A DNA stretch of 64,000 nucleotides from Desulfurivibrio alkaliphilus AHT 2 (GCF_000092205.1 NC_014216.1:372001-436000); one strand, 5' to 3'. Positions 16,138-25,449 are shown, counted from the stretch's first letter. The notes: a model not told the origin generated them from the letters alone. Made by a program: numbers and translations.

Positions 16138-16643
16138 ATGCATAAAAGGAAGCTCTATCTTGATAAAATATCGCCGTTTATTGACAAGCCGCTAATTAAG
16201 GTCGTGTCCGGGTTGCGCCGGTGCGGGAAGAGCACCTTCATCAAAATGGTGATGGAACGACTTGCTGAAAAAAAGGTACCGCCGCGAAATATTGTCCATA
16301 TCAACATGGAGCTGGTGGAGTTTGAGTTTATCACCGATCATCGGGAACTTTACCGGTTTGTGAAGGGGCGTTTGCCGGCGGGCGGCGGTCGGAAATACCT
16401 GTTTATCGACGAGGTGCAGGAGATTCCGGGCTGGGAAAAGGCGGTGGGTTCGCTAATTGTGGTAGCATCACCAGCGCCAAGAAGATTGCCGATTACCTGA
16501 AGTCCCAGCGGCTGAAATGCGGGGTCGAAACCGTGCAGAACTACATCGGCTATCTGCAGGATGCCCATCTGGTCCATAAAGCGCGGCGGTTCGATCTCAA
16601 GGGCAAGCGGCATCTGGAATTTTACGAGAAAGATGGGGACTGA
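16138..16643 (+). pseudogene. Remnant of AAA/DUF4143-type ATPase
   Basis: The first part (ATG at 16138) encodes the start of an AAA-family ATPase of the DUF4143 group: VVSGLRRCGKST is the Walker A and KYLFIDEVQEIPGWE the Walker B region. After about residue 107 most of the protein is missing. A different frame then continues with GSITSAKKIADYLKSQRLKC and YIGYLQDAHLVHKARRFDLK, a conserved C-terminal region of the same family, ending at a TGA at 16641. Intact members are about 400 residues, so a large internal deletion plus a frameshift have inactivated it. The 120-residue frame up to 16500 could still be translated but would be non-functional. Confidence 0.82.
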
Positions 16644-16708
16644 GATGGGGACTGGGACGGACTTAAAAACTTGAATTAATCCCGCTCCTTTGCCACTATC
16701 TCTCTCCC

Positions 16709-16813
16709 ATGCCACGAACCGCCCGCATCGTTATCCCCCATCTGCTCCAGCACGTCATCGTGCGCGGCAACGAACGACGCGCCATCTTCGTCGATGACGA
16801 CGATCGCCGGTAA
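16709..16813 (+). pseudogene. N-terminal fragment of REP-associated (Y1) transposase
   Basis: Thirty-four codons beginning MPRTARIVIPHLLQHVIVRG match the characteristic start of REP-associated tyrosine transposases (RAYTs), then end in a stop at 16811-16813. The HUH motif and catalytic tyrosine are absent. The preceding GGGGACTGAGATGGGGACTG at about 16635-16654 resembles the G-rich REP sequence these enzymes recognise. It is the border remnant of the island before cooS. Confidence 0.75.
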
Positions 16814-16830
16814 TTCTTACCTTATAGTTG

Positions 16831-18714
16831 TCACTTTGGCAGCCCCAGAGCTTTACGCTTGCTGACAATACGTGCCTCCAGCAGGTCGGCGGCTTTGTCC
16901 GGGTCCGGCTCCACCACGAAGCTTGCGCCCACCAGCGATTCCAGGCCGTTCAAGGCCAGATCGGTCACTGCCGGAGAACCCAGGATGTTGGGCGGCAGGC
17001 CGAGGTGGGTGTAGATCCCGCTGGCCACGGCATAAAGACCGATGGCGGCGGCTTTCTCCGAGTACCACTCGGGCGAGGAGGCGGCCACCGGCAAATCTGA
17101 GATGTCCACTCCCAACTCTTCGGCGATCAGGGCGCAGAGGTGGATGATACGGGAGTTATCCACGCAACTGCCGAAATGGACCACCGGCGGGATCCCTAAA
17201 GCACCGCAGATCTCTTGCAATCCCGGCCCGGCCTGGTCGATGGCTTGGGGCAGCAGCAGCCCCGCCTTGCCGGCGGCGGTGGTCACGCAGCCGGTGACCA
17301 GCACCAGGATGTCGCGCTGGATCAGGGCCTTGGTAAGGCCGATATTGCCGGAGTCCTGCTGAAATTTGGGGTTGTTGCAACCGACGATCCCCACCACCCC
17401 GCGAATCTTGCCGGCCTTGATCGCCTCCAGCAGCGGCGTCAGGCTGCCGCCTAAAGCGTTCAGGATGGCCTCGTTGCTGAATCCGGTCATGATCTCCACC
17501 GGCTGACTGGGGATTTCCACCCGCTGGGGATCCCTTTTTGAGAAGCCATCGATGGCCAATTGCACGATTTCCTTGGCCTGGGCCAGGGCGGTGGCCGGCT
17601 TGATGTCGAAATGCACCGCGCCGCTGAACCTGGCCTTGTTGGCGGTGGTAATAAATTGGGTGTGGTAACAGCCGGCGGCCTGGAGCAGGCTGGGCATGAT
17701 GCACTGGTAGTCCACCACCACCGCTTCCACGGCGCCGGTGACCACGGCCAGTTCGGTCATCAGGTGGTTGCCGGCCATGGGAATGCCCCGGCGGGCCAGG
17801 ATCTCATTGCCGGTGCAGCACAGGCCGGCGACATTGATCCCGCCGGCGCCGGCGGCTTCAGCCCGGGCCAGCATTTCCGGGTCGTTGGCGGCGGCCACGA
17901 TCATCTCGCTGACCACCGGGTTGTGGCCGTGCACCAGGATGTTGACCTGCTCCTGGTTGATTACCCCCAGGTTGACGGTGGATTTTTTGGGGCTGGGGGT
18001 GCCGAAGATCACGTCGGAAAGCTCGGTGCCGATCATCGAGCCGGCCCAGCCGTCGGCCAGGGCGGTGCGGGCGGCGTGGATCAGGGTGCTGGCGGCATCG
18101 TTGTCGCAGCCCATGTGGGTGCGGTGCATCATCTCGGCGATCTCCCGGTCCACCCCCCGCGGGGTCATGCCCAGGGATTGCCAGATGGCCCGCCGCTTTT
18201 CCGGCACCCGGCCGAGGAAGGCCACCTCCTTTTTGCGGCTGCCGAAGTCGGCATAGAGAATCTCCATCACCGCCCGGGCCACGGCCGCCAGCGCACCGCC
18301 GCCGGCATCGGCCACCCCCAGCTCGCCGGCAATACGGCGCAGCTTGGCTTCGTCCTTTATTTGATAGTCCTTGGTTTCCCCTTCAACAATGGCCTCCAGT
18401 ACTTCGATTAAATCGCGGCCATGGTCGGAATGACCCGCGGAACCGCCGGCGATAAAGCGGCCGAAGTTGCGGGCCACCACCACGTCGGCATCGGCGCCGC
18501 AGACCCCGCGGGGCATTTTGGCGGTGATCCGGCAGGGGCCCATCACGCAGTTGCGGCAACTGGTGCCCAACTCGCAGAATTTGCAGTGGGGGGTCTGCTG
18601 TTCCAGCCGGTCCCAGGCCGTTTCCACCCCGTCCTGCTCGGCCTTGCGCAGCATGGCCCGGGCATCTTCCCACAGCGATTTCTCTTCGATGGATTTTTTG
18701 TTTTTCTCCGCCAT
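16831..18714 (-). CDS. cooS: Anaerobic carbon monoxide dehydrogenase catalytic subunit CooS
   Basis: A 627-residue Ni-Fe CO dehydrogenase, which interconverts CO and CO2 in the cytoplasm. The N-terminal cluster motif HCKFCELGTSCRNCVMGPC plus Cys72 supplies B- and D-cluster ligands. C-cluster ligand motifs are present in order: ILVHGHNP, GLCCTGNE, VDYQCIMPSL, GIVGCNN, VTGC and HFGSCVDNSR. Cys44 and Cys47 form a CxxC pair instead of the longer-spaced pair I remember from Carboxydothermus and Rhodospirillum enzymes, which may mean a [2Fe-2S] D-cluster. It starts with a good GGGAGG ribosome site. No cooF, cooC or acs gene is adjacent, so the electron partner must be elsewhere. Length is normal. 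Confidence 0.96.
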   Translation of the reverse strand: MAEKNKKSIEEKSLWEDARAMLRKAEQDGVETAWDRLEQQTPHCKFCELGTSCRNCVMGPCRITAKMPRGVCGADADVVVARNFGRFIAGGSAGHSDHGRDLIEVLEAIVEGETKDYQIKDEAKLRRIAGELGVADAGGGALAAVARAVMEILYADFGSRKKEVAFLGRVPEKRRAIWQSLGMTPRGVDREIAEMMHRTHMGCDNDAASTLIHAARTALADGWAGSMIGTELSDVIFGTPSPKKSTVNLGVINQEQVNILVHGHNPVVSEMIVAAANDPEMLARAEAAGAGGINVAGLCCTGNEILARRGIPMAGNHLMTELAVVTGAVEAVVVDYQCIMPSLLQAAGCYHTQFITTANKARFSGAVHFDIKPATALAQAKEIVQLAIDGFSKRDPQRVEIPSQPVEIMTGFSNEAILNALGGSLTPLLEAIKAGKIRGVVGIVGCNNPKFQQDSGNIGLTKALIQRDILVLVTGCVTTAAGKAGLLLPQAIDQAGPGLQEICGALGIPPVVHFGSCVDNSRIIHLCALIAEELGVDISDLPVAASSPEWYSEKAAAIGLYAVASGIYTHLGLPPNILGSPAVTDLALNGLESLVGASFVVEPDPDKAADLLEARIVSKRKALGLPK

Positions 18715-18894
18715 TGGTGCCTCCCGGATTATGGTTTTATTTACGGGCGATAACCGCCGTTTTTTTCACCGGGCCATCAGCGCCGGCAATCGCTTGACCC
18801 TAAAGAACAGAAGCCGCTGCCTTGGCCACTCGATCACGGTAGCAAAGCGGTAAAGGGGCGTCAAGCAACGAATCCGGCCAGGTTGTGCCGTAGA

Positions 18895-20544
18895 TTAACT
18901 CCTCTTGCGGCGGTAAAACCAGTCGTACAGGCCGGTGAGCGAGAGCAGCAGCAGGCCGACGCCGCCGATGGGAACGATCAGCATGTAGCTCATCCCCAGC
19001 CATTTTTCGAAGATGCGGCCGTTGTGCAACTCAAAAAGCCAGTGCCACAGCGACATCGGGGTGTCGCGGCCGATTTCGGCGGGCATGGGCGGCGGCCGGC
19101 GATAGTCGCGGGGGTCGGTGGCCATCAGGCCGTCGTGGTAATCCACGCGGAAGCGGGGCCATTGGCCGGTTCCGGCCCCGGCCGGGACCTGTTCCATGAC
19201 CACGGCGCTGAGCAGGTCGTTGCTCATGTATGGGTTGCCGCCCACAAGCCCGGGCCGGGGCAGCCGTTGGGTGCGGCCGCTGGCCTCTTCCCAGAGATAG
19301 AGCCCCATGAAGGAGCCCACCAGAATCATCCCCGGCTCCATTTCTGCTAAAACCGTCACCCCCATGCCGTGAATCGGCACCGGCACCCGCCGGGGCGAAA
19401 AAGGGTGGCTGAAGTCGGCCGGGCCCTGGAAGAAGCCGCCCTGGGTGGCCAGTAATATCTGGTCGCTGTCGCTCAGGTAGAGGGCCTTTTGGATATTGCC
19501 GCCAAAGTCGTCGCTGCGGGGGGAAAAGGCCAGCAGGGGGTGGTCCTGGCTCAACGAATAGGGTGCCAGGGCGATGAGCAGCGGCGGCCGTACCAGCGCC
19601 CCGCTGACCCCCAGGATAACCAGGAAAGCCATGGCGTAAACGCCGATCTTTAAGTGCCAGGGCCAGCAAAAGGTAAAAACCCGACCCGGTCGGCGTCGCC
19701 ATTTTTTCAGCCAGCGGCTGCGCCAGGGCACGTACCAGATCACCAGGGCGCTGAGGCTGAGAAAAATCAGGGCCACCGCCACCAGATCCAGCAGCCATTT
19801 GCCCGCCGGGCCGATGATGTCGCCGTTGTGCATATCGTGCAGAATCCGGAACCAGGGTACCGGTCGCGGTTGGGTGGTCGGGGCCGCCGCCAGGTCGGCG
19901 GCGGTGAAGCGGTAGGTGCCCTTTGCGGCGCTTGGGGCCGCCCCGGACGGACGGTCGTGGGCCGGCAGGGGGCTGCGATAGGCACCCGAGCGAGTAAAGG
20001 CCACCAGCTCCCGGTCGGTGGCCACGATATCAACCACCGCCTCGCCCCGGGCCCCCGGCAATTCCACTGCTTGCCAGGGTTGCCGTGGCGGCTGGTGGTA
20101 AAGGCCGGAGCGGGTGGCGGCCAGCAGTTCAAGCGCCGGACCTTGGTTACCTTCAACTTGCGGGGAGGCCGTTTCGGCACCGGGGGGCGGCGGCAGGACC
20201 AGCAGCCCCAGGGTGTCGCGCCGGTAAGGGGTCGCCGGGAAGCCTTGGTCCAGCATGGTAAAAGTGCGACCGCCATCGGGACTGTGTACCACGCCGGGCT
20301 TGCCGGCCAGGAACCAGTCATCACCAATGATGGTGCCGGCACGCAGGTACATGCGGTTCCAGTTGCGGGGCTGGTAGTTGTCCGGAGTAACGGCCCAGGG
20401 CACCGACAGCGAGCTGATCGGGCCGGGGTTGTTGAGCAGCAGGCCGCTGAGGCCCATGGGCAGCAGGTAGATCAGCAGCAGCAGGCCGAAGTATTTGTGC
20501 AGGGTTTTGGAAACGCGGAAGATAAAGCGGAAAATAAAAGACAA
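18895..20544 (-). CDS. PepSY-associated TM helix membrane protein
   Basis: A 549-residue integral membrane protein of the PepSY-TM (iron-regulated membrane protein-like) type. TM1 is at about 15-38, a large periplasmic region contains a GGRTF turn reminiscent of sortilin-like propeller blades, and TM segments follow near 258-280 and 305-330. The C-terminal TM is in LMLIVPIGGVGLLLLSLTG-like sequence at about 520-540. Paired HDMHNG and FELHNG motifs before TM segments are typical of the family. Family members are linked to iron or siderophore reduction and to redox at the membrane. The function here is unproven. It is transcribed divergently from hflX and ends 180 bp upstream of cooS on the same strand. 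Confidence 0.72.
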   Translation of the reverse strand: MSFIFRFIFRVSKTLHKYFGLLLLIYLLPMGLSGLLLNNPGPISSLSVPWAVTPDNYQPRNWNRMYLRAGTIIGDDWFLAGKPGVVHSPDGGRTFTMLDQGFPATPYRRDTLGLLVLPPPPGAETASPQVEGNQGPALELLAATRSGLYHQPPRQPWQAVELPGARGEAVVDIVATDRELVAFTRSGAYRSPLPAHDRPSGAAPSAAKGTYRFTAADLAAAPTTQPRPVPWFRILHDMHNGDIIGPAGKWLLDLVAVALIFLSLSALVIWYVPWRSRWLKKWRRRPGRVFTFCWPWHLKIGVYAMAFLVILGVSGALVRPPLLIALAPYSLSQDHPLLAFSPRSDDFGGNIQKALYLSDSDQILLATQGGFFQGPADFSHPFSPRRVPVPIHGMGVTVLAEMEPGMILVGSFMGLYLWEEASGRTQRLPRPGLVGGNPYMSNDLLSAVVMEQVPAGAGTGQWPRFRVDYHDGLMATDPRDYRRPPPMPAEIGRDTPMSLWHWLFELHNGRIFEKWLGMSYMLIVPIGGVGLLLLSLTGLYDWFYRRKRS

Positions 20545-20807
20545 GTGGCCGTCTCCTCAAAAACTGGTTGGTTGGCAAGCGAAGGTGGTTGGGACCGGGA
20601 TTCCTTTACCCTACTATGAACCCCTGTCAATGCCCTTGTTCCGGCCTGCCGGCAGTTTAACGATTTTTTAACCCCCGCCGCAGTGACTGCGCCACGCCAT
20701 ATTTCTCTCTTGCGGTCCGGGCCTCTCTCCACTAAACTTCGGGGAATTTCACACCCCCGGTATTCCGGCAACATGGGCAGCAAAGCCGTTTTTTTGAGGA
20801 ACCAGAG
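20545..20807. promoter_or_regulatory. Divergent promoter region between PepSY gene and hflX
   Basis: The 263-bp gap holds no gene. A weak promoter toward hflX is possible: TTGCGG at 20710-20715, 17-bp spacer, TAAACT at 20733-20738. A short CCGGCCTGCCGG palindrome lies at about 20642-20653. No clear promoter is visible for the leftward gene. Confidence 0.3.
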
Positions 20808-20858
20808 ATTACAACGATAAGCGGTAACACCGCCGGCCTTAAGTCGGCTCAACTGAAG

Positions 20859-22481
20859 ATGCTGGAACGCTTGGGGCGGCGCCGGCTGGATCCCGACCAT
20901 ATCATGACTCCGGAGATGGCTCGCCCCATGAGCGAACTTTCCCGGGAAATCGGGCGGCAACTGGGCCTGATCATCGACCGCTCGGGTCAGGTGGAACTGC
21001 TGCTGGTGGGGGATCACCGCTCCATCATGATCCCGGCCCTGCCCCAGAACCGGGTCGCCGGCGCCCGTCTGCGGGGGTTGCGCTGCCTGCACACCCACTT
21101 GGGCGGCGAAAAGCTCACCCAGGACGACTTCATGGACCTGCTCTTCCTGCGCCTGGACCTGATGAGCGCGCTGGAGGTCGATAACCAAGGGCGTCCCGGT
21201 AAATTGCACAGTGCCCACCTCAACCCCAGGGCCATGGGCGAACGGGATCCCGGTGCCGCCGCAGGAGCTGCCAAGGCAGAGGTCAAACCCTGGATTCTGC
21301 TCCCGCCCCAACAGGTTTCTCGGCAGCCGGACAACCTGCGGGAGCTGATCTCTTCCCTGGAGGCGGAGTTCAGCCGCCTGCGGCCGGTGCGCGAGGTGGA
21401 TAAAGGGCGGGACCGGGCCATCCTGGTCAGTGTCAGCAGCGTCCCGCGGGCGGTGGCCGAGGAGTCCATGGCGGAACTTAAGGAATTGGCCGCCTCCGCC
21501 GGCGTTATGGTGCTGGCCGAGGTGATCCAGCGCCGCGACAAGATAAATCCCCGCCTGATTCTGGGCCGGGGCAAACTGGGAGAGATCATGCTGCAGGCCC
21601 TGCAGCTTAATGCCAACCTGCTGATCTTCGACCAGGAGCTTAATCCCTCCCAGGTACGTTCCATCACCGATCATACGGAAATGCGGGTCATCGACCGCAC
21701 CCAGTTGATTCTCGATATCTTTGCCCGCCGGGCCCTGAGCCGGGAGGGGCGGTTGCAGATCGAAATGGCCCAGCTCAAATATCTGCTGCCCCGGCTGGGC
21801 ACCCGCGACGACGCCCTTTCCCGGCTTACCGGCGGCATCGGCGGCCGGGGACCCGGCGAAACCAGGCTGGAAATCGACCGCCGCCGCACCCGCGACCGGC
21901 TCAATACGCTGGCTGCCAAGCTCAAGGCGGTGAGTAAGGAGCGTTACCGCCGCCGGGAGCGTCGGCGCAAAAAAGAGATTCCGGTCCTCTCTTTAGTGGG
22001 TTATACCAACGCCGGCAAGTCCACGCTGTTAAACGCCCTTACCGGCAGCGACATTCTGGCCGAAGACAAGCTTTTCGCCACCCTGGATCCCACCAGCCGT
22101 CGCCTGCGCTTCCCCGAAGAGATGGAGGTGATCATCACCGATACGGTGGGCTTTATCCGCCACCTGCCGGCGGAGCTGCTGCAGGCCTTCAAGGCCACCC
22201 TGGAAGAACTGGGCGAGGCCGATGTGCTGATCCACGTGGTGGATATCAGCAACCCTCGCTTTACCGAGCATATCAAGGTGGTGGAGGAGTTGCTGCGGGA
22301 ATTGGAGCTGGATTTACTGCCCCGCCTTACGGTCTTCAATAAGGTTGACCTGTTGCCGGATCATGAGTGGGTGGCCGCCGAGGCGGCCCGTTACGACGCG
22401 GTGGTGGTCAGCGCCCTGGCTCCGGAAACCCTGCCGCCGCTGCTGGAAAGGGCGCGTCAGGCAATACTGAAAAACTGGTAA
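20859..22481 (+). CDS. hflX: Ribosome-associated GTPase HflX
   Basis: From ATG 20859 this is 540 residues. HflX rescues stalled ribosomes by splitting subunits with its G domain. The HflX N-terminal domain contains the glycine-rich loop LGRGKLGEIM and IDRTQLILDIFARRA, followed by a coiled linker. The Obg-like G domain has P-loop VGYTNAGKSTLL, switch region TDTVGFIRHLP and NKVD. The frame is open upstream to 20736, and codons 20808-20858 read ITISGNTAGLKSAQLK, which resembles the conserved start of related HflX proteins, yet no ATG, GTG or TTG lies there. A GAGGA at 20796-20800 sits seven bases before an ATT at 20808. The true start may therefore be non-canonical. DUF4390 and ntrY follow. Confidence 0.92.
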   Translation: MLERLGRRRLDPDHIMTPEMARPMSELSREIGRQLGLIIDRSGQVELLLVGDHRSIMIPALPQNRVAGARLRGLRCLHTHLGGEKLTQDDFMDLLFLRLDLMSALEVDNQGRPGKLHSAHLNPRAMGERDPGAAAGAAKAEVKPWILLPPQQVSRQPDNLRELISSLEAEFSRLRPVREVDKGRDRAILVSVSSVPRAVAEESMAELKELAASAGVMVLAEVIQRRDKINPRLILGRGKLGEIMLQALQLNANLLIFDQELNPSQVRSITDHTEMRVIDRTQLILDIFARRALSREGRLQIEMAQLKYLLPRLGTRDDALSRLTGGIGGRGPGETRLEIDRRRTRDRLNTLAAKLKAVSKERYRRRERRRKKEIPVLSLVGYTNAGKSTLLNALTGSDILAEDKLFATLDPTSRRLRFPEEMEVIITDTVGFIRHLPAELLQAFKATLEELGEADVLIHVVDISNPRFTEHIKVVEELLRELELDLLPRLTVFNKVDLLPDHEWVAAEAARYDAVVVSALAPETLPPLLERARQAILKNW

Positions 22482-22491
22482 TCTGCTAATC

Positions 22492-22557
22492 GGGGCACCC
22501 CGTGACCGCTTACTCCTTGGAAGATCGTCACGCAGGGGGTGTCCCGTGATCAGTTAC
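22492..22557 (+). repeat. Two short palindrome-containing repeats downstream of hflX
   Basis: Two related units (22492-22513 and 22535-22557) have the plan GGGGnnnCCCCGTGA followed by a short AT-rich stretch and TTAC. Similar units occur at 37726-37751 and 48192-48213. They lie between hflX and the next gene. Confidence 0.45.
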
Positions 22558-22634
22558 TTGGCAACCGCTGGCGATGGATTGTCGCCCCCGGTCAACGGTT
22601 ACGGTGACCAGTTATATCTGTGGAGGTTTGGTTG

Positions 22635-23198
22635 GTGCGTATTTTCCCGGGCCTGCTGTGCTGGCTGGCCGTTATTATATTGCTGCTGCCCGGACCGTCG
22701 GTTGCCAACGAGGGGCGGATCGACGAGATGGTGGTGACCAACTCCGACCGGGAGGTGCTGCTTTACTTTCAGGTGCGCGACTTCATGACCCCGGAAATGG
22801 AAGAGGGGGTCAAAAGCGGCCTGCCGCTGACCATGATCTTCCTGGTCGAATTGCACCGGCAACGCTGGGGCTGGCGAGACAGGAAGCTGGTGGAGCTGGA
22901 GTTTACCCATGTCTTAAGCTACGACAGCCTGAAGGATGAATATCGGGTAACCAGGGAAGAAGAGGAGGGCAGGGTGGTCTCCACCGCTTCCTTGGCCGAG
23001 GCCCGGCGGCTGCTGGGGCGGGTCAGTGGGCTTGCGGTGCTGCCCCTTTCGGAGCTGGAGCCCGACCAGACCTACTCCCTGAGCGCCAAGGCCAGGCTGG
23101 CGGAGAAAAGCCGCCCGCCGCTGCTGGGGCGCCTGTTGCCTTTTCGCCGCCTGTGGAGCTTTGAAACCGACTGGCACAGTGTAGAGTTTTATTACTGA
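22635..23198 (+). CDS. DUF4390-family exported protein
   Basis: With the GTG at 22635 (GGAGG at 22622-22626, eight bases upstream) this gives 187 residues. It has a signal peptide (LLCWLAVIILLLPG, then a PSVAN cleavage-like region) and a beta-rich domain of the DUF4390 family (INEMVV-like start IDEMVVTNSDREVLLYFQV, then a C-terminal SFETDWHSVEFYY-like end). DUF4390 genes typically precede an NtrY-type kinase, as here, where ntrY starts one base after the stop. The protein is presumably periplasmic and may modulate the kinase; this is inferred from gene order only. A longer reading from GTG 22620 would include the ribosome site. Confidence 0.85.
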   Translation: MRIFPGLLCWLAVIILLLPGPSVANEGRIDEMVVTNSDREVLLYFQVRDFMTPEMEEGVKSGLPLTMIFLVELHRQRWGWRDRKLVELEFTHVLSYDSLKDEYRVTREEEEGRVVSTASLAEARRLLGRVSGLAVLPLSELEPDQTYSLSAKARLAEKSRPPLLGRLLPFRRLWSFETDWHSVEFYY

Positions 23199-23199
23199 G

Positions 23200-25449
23200 A
23201 TGACCGGGATCAACTACGAAGATATCCGCGAGGAGATCGTTGCCCAGGATCGCCAGCGCCGCCGCCGGCGCCGCCGCTGGATTGTGCTTGCGCTGCTGGC
23301 CTTTTTCGCCCTGCTTACGTACTTCGAGGCCACGGTCTTCGAGTTGGGCGAACTGGATCTGCCGGTCAGCGGCAACCTGTTGGTCTTTATCATGATCAAC
23401 ATTAATATCCTGCTGCTGGTGGCGGTGGTTTTTCTTGTGCTGCGCAGCCTGGTGGAGCTTATTTTCGAGCGCCGGCGCCGGGTGCTGGGTACCCGGCTGC
23501 GCACCAAGATGGTCATTTCTTTTGTTTCCCTCACCCTGATTCCCACCGGCCTGCTGTTTTTTGTTTCCCTGCAGTTTGTTTCCACCAGCATCGATTACTG
23601 GTTCAATATCAACGTTGAGCATTCCCTGGTGGAGTCCCTGGATCTGGCCCGGGATGTCTACCGGGACACCCGGACCGAAACGGTGCGGGAGGGCGAGGCC
23701 ATTGCCGCCCTGTTGCAAACGCGGCGCTACCCTTATCGGCCGGATCAGATTACCCAGCCTTTTTTGCGCGACACTTTGAACAGCCATGGTTTGAGCGGGA
23801 TCGAGATCATCGGTGAGGAGCGCAGCAGCCTGGCCGCCGTTTATTTGCCGGAGTTGGCCGCCGCCGGGGTGCCGGAGGTGCCGGCGGACCTGCTGCGCCA
23901 GGCGCTGGGGGGGGAAAGCGGCCTGTCGGTGATCCAGGAGGTTGCCGCCGGGGAACTGGTGCGGAGCCTGACCCCCTTTACCTGGTCGGGCCTGCAGCAG
24001 GAGGAAAAGGCAGTACTGGTACTCTCGCGCCTGATTCCCGCCGAGCGCCTGGAGCGGATGGCCGCCATCTCTTCGGGCCTGGAAAGTTACCGGCAGTTGA
24101 TGCTTTTTCAAACCCCCATTAAAACCAGCCTGCTGGTTACCCTGCTGATCGTGACCCTGCTGATTGTCTTTTGCGCCATCTGGTTCGGCTTCTACGTGGC
24201 CTCCGGGCTTACCGGCCCGATCCGCAAACTGGCAGAGGCGACCCGCCGGGTGGCCGATGGTGATCTGGAGTTTGAGCTGGAAAAAACCTCCGGCGATGAA
24301 ATGGGCACCCTGGTGGATTCCTTTAACCGCATGACCCGGGATCTGCTGGCCAGCCGCCGCCAGATAGAACAGACCGCCCAGGAACTGGATCGCCGTCGCC
24401 GCTATACCGAAACCATTCTGCAGAACGTGGCCGCCGGGGTGATTTCGCTGGACGACTCCGGCCGGGTAATTACCATCAACCGCTTTGCCGGAGAGCTGCT
24501 CAAGGTGCGCCAGGAGGAGATTGTCGGCCGCCATTACCGGGCCATCCTGCACCGTGAACACCTCAAGGTCCTGGAAGGCTTCCTGCAAGAGTTGGCCCGG
24601 TCGGGCAAAAATTCCATCCAGCGCCCCCTGCGCCTCACCGTGGAGGAAGAGGTCCTGTCGCTGCGGATCAACTTTACCCGGCTTTATGATGAAGAGGGGC
24701 GCCCCCTGGGGGTGGTGCTGGTGTTCGATAATTTAAGTGAACTGGAAAAGGCCCAGCGGATGGCGGCCTGGCGGGAAGTGGCCCGCAGTATTGCCCACGA
24801 GGTGAAAAATCCGCTCACCCCCATCCAGCTCTCCGCCCAGCGGCTGCGCAAAAAATATCTTGAGCGCCTGGCGGGCGATAACGAGGTCTTTGATCTCTGC
24901 ACCCGCACCATCATCAGCCAGGTGGAGGAATTGCAGCGGCTGGTCAGTGAGTTTTCCAACTTTGCCCGCATGCCGGCCATTGCCAAAAGCCTGAATGATC
25001 TGGTGGTCATGGTGGATGATGTATTGGTGCTTTATCGCGAGGGGCACAAGGAGATCAGTTTCCGCCGGGAGGGGGAGGAGTCGGTGCCGCTGCTTTTCGA
25101 CCCCAAACAGATGAAACGGGTGTTGATCAACCTGCTGGATAACGCGGTGGCGGAGGTGCCGGCCGGCCAGGGCGAGATCAAAGTGCTCTTGAGCCACGAC
25201 CGGGAGCGCGGGGTGGCGGTGCTGGAGGTTTGCGACAACGGGCCGGGGATTAAAGAGGAGAACAAACCCCGCCTGTTTGAGCCGTATTTTTCCACCAAAA
25301 AGGCCGGCACCGGCCTGGGGCTGGCCATTGCCGGCACCGTGGTGACCGATCATGGCGGTACTATTCGGGTGCGGGACAACCAGCCCCACGGGGCCTGTTT
25401 CGTGGTGGAGTTGCCGTTGAGCGGGCAGAGCGAGCCGGAAGAAGTGTAA
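23200..25449 (+). CDS. ntrY: NtrY-type membrane sensor histidine kinase
   Basis: A 749-residue kinase. Three TM helices lie near the N-terminus (about 27-46, 59-82, 107-128), then a periplasmic sensor region, a fourth TM (about 308-330), HAMP (about 330-380), PAS (about 395-500), a HisKA phospho-acceptor in ARSIAHEVKNPLTPIQ (His533) and an HATPase domain (DNAVAEV, DNGPGI, GTGLGLAI). This matches NtrY. The cognate regulator ntrX lies 3 kb downstream, separated by two signalling genes. It is the third gene of the hflX-DUF4390-ntrY run and probably controls nitrogen, redox or envelope genes with sigma-54. No catalytic residue is missing. Confidence 0.92.
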   Translation: MTGINYEDIREEIVAQDRQRRRRRRRWIVLALLAFFALLTYFEATVFELGELDLPVSGNLLVFIMININILLLVAVVFLVLRSLVELIFERRRRVLGTRLRTKMVISFVSLTLIPTGLLFFVSLQFVSTSIDYWFNINVEHSLVESLDLARDVYRDTRTETVREGEAIAALLQTRRYPYRPDQITQPFLRDTLNSHGLSGIEIIGEERSSLAAVYLPELAAAGVPEVPADLLRQALGGESGLSVIQEVAAGELVRSLTPFTWSGLQQEEKAVLVLSRLIPAERLERMAAISSGLESYRQLMLFQTPIKTSLLVTLLIVTLLIVFCAIWFGFYVASGLTGPIRKLAEATRRVADGDLEFELEKTSGDEMGTLVDSFNRMTRDLLASRRQIEQTAQELDRRRRYTETILQNVAAGVISLDDSGRVITINRFAGELLKVRQEEIVGRHYRAILHREHLKVLEGFLQELARSGKNSIQRPLRLTVEEEVLSLRINFTRLYDEEGRPLGVVLVFDNLSELEKAQRMAAWREVARSIAHEVKNPLTPIQLSAQRLRKKYLERLAGDNEVFDLCTRTIISQVEELQRLVSEFSNFARMPAIAKSLNDLVVMVDDVLVLYREGHKEISFRREGEESVPLLFDPKQMKRVLINLLDNAVAEVPAGQGEIKVLLSHDRERGVAVLEVCDNGPGIKEENKPRLFEPYFSTKKAGTGLGLAIAGTVVTDHGGTIRVRDNQPHGACFVVELPLSGQSEPEEV

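Noticed and set aside
16138-16500. 120-residue intact ATPase
   Set aside because: Family members are ~400 residues and the conserved C-terminal part lies downstream in another frame, so it is a pseudogene.
18715-18894. CooA- or Fnr-type palindrome upstream of cooS
   Set aside because: No convincing TTGAT-N4-ATCAA-like or CooA-like site could be seen in the 180 bp.
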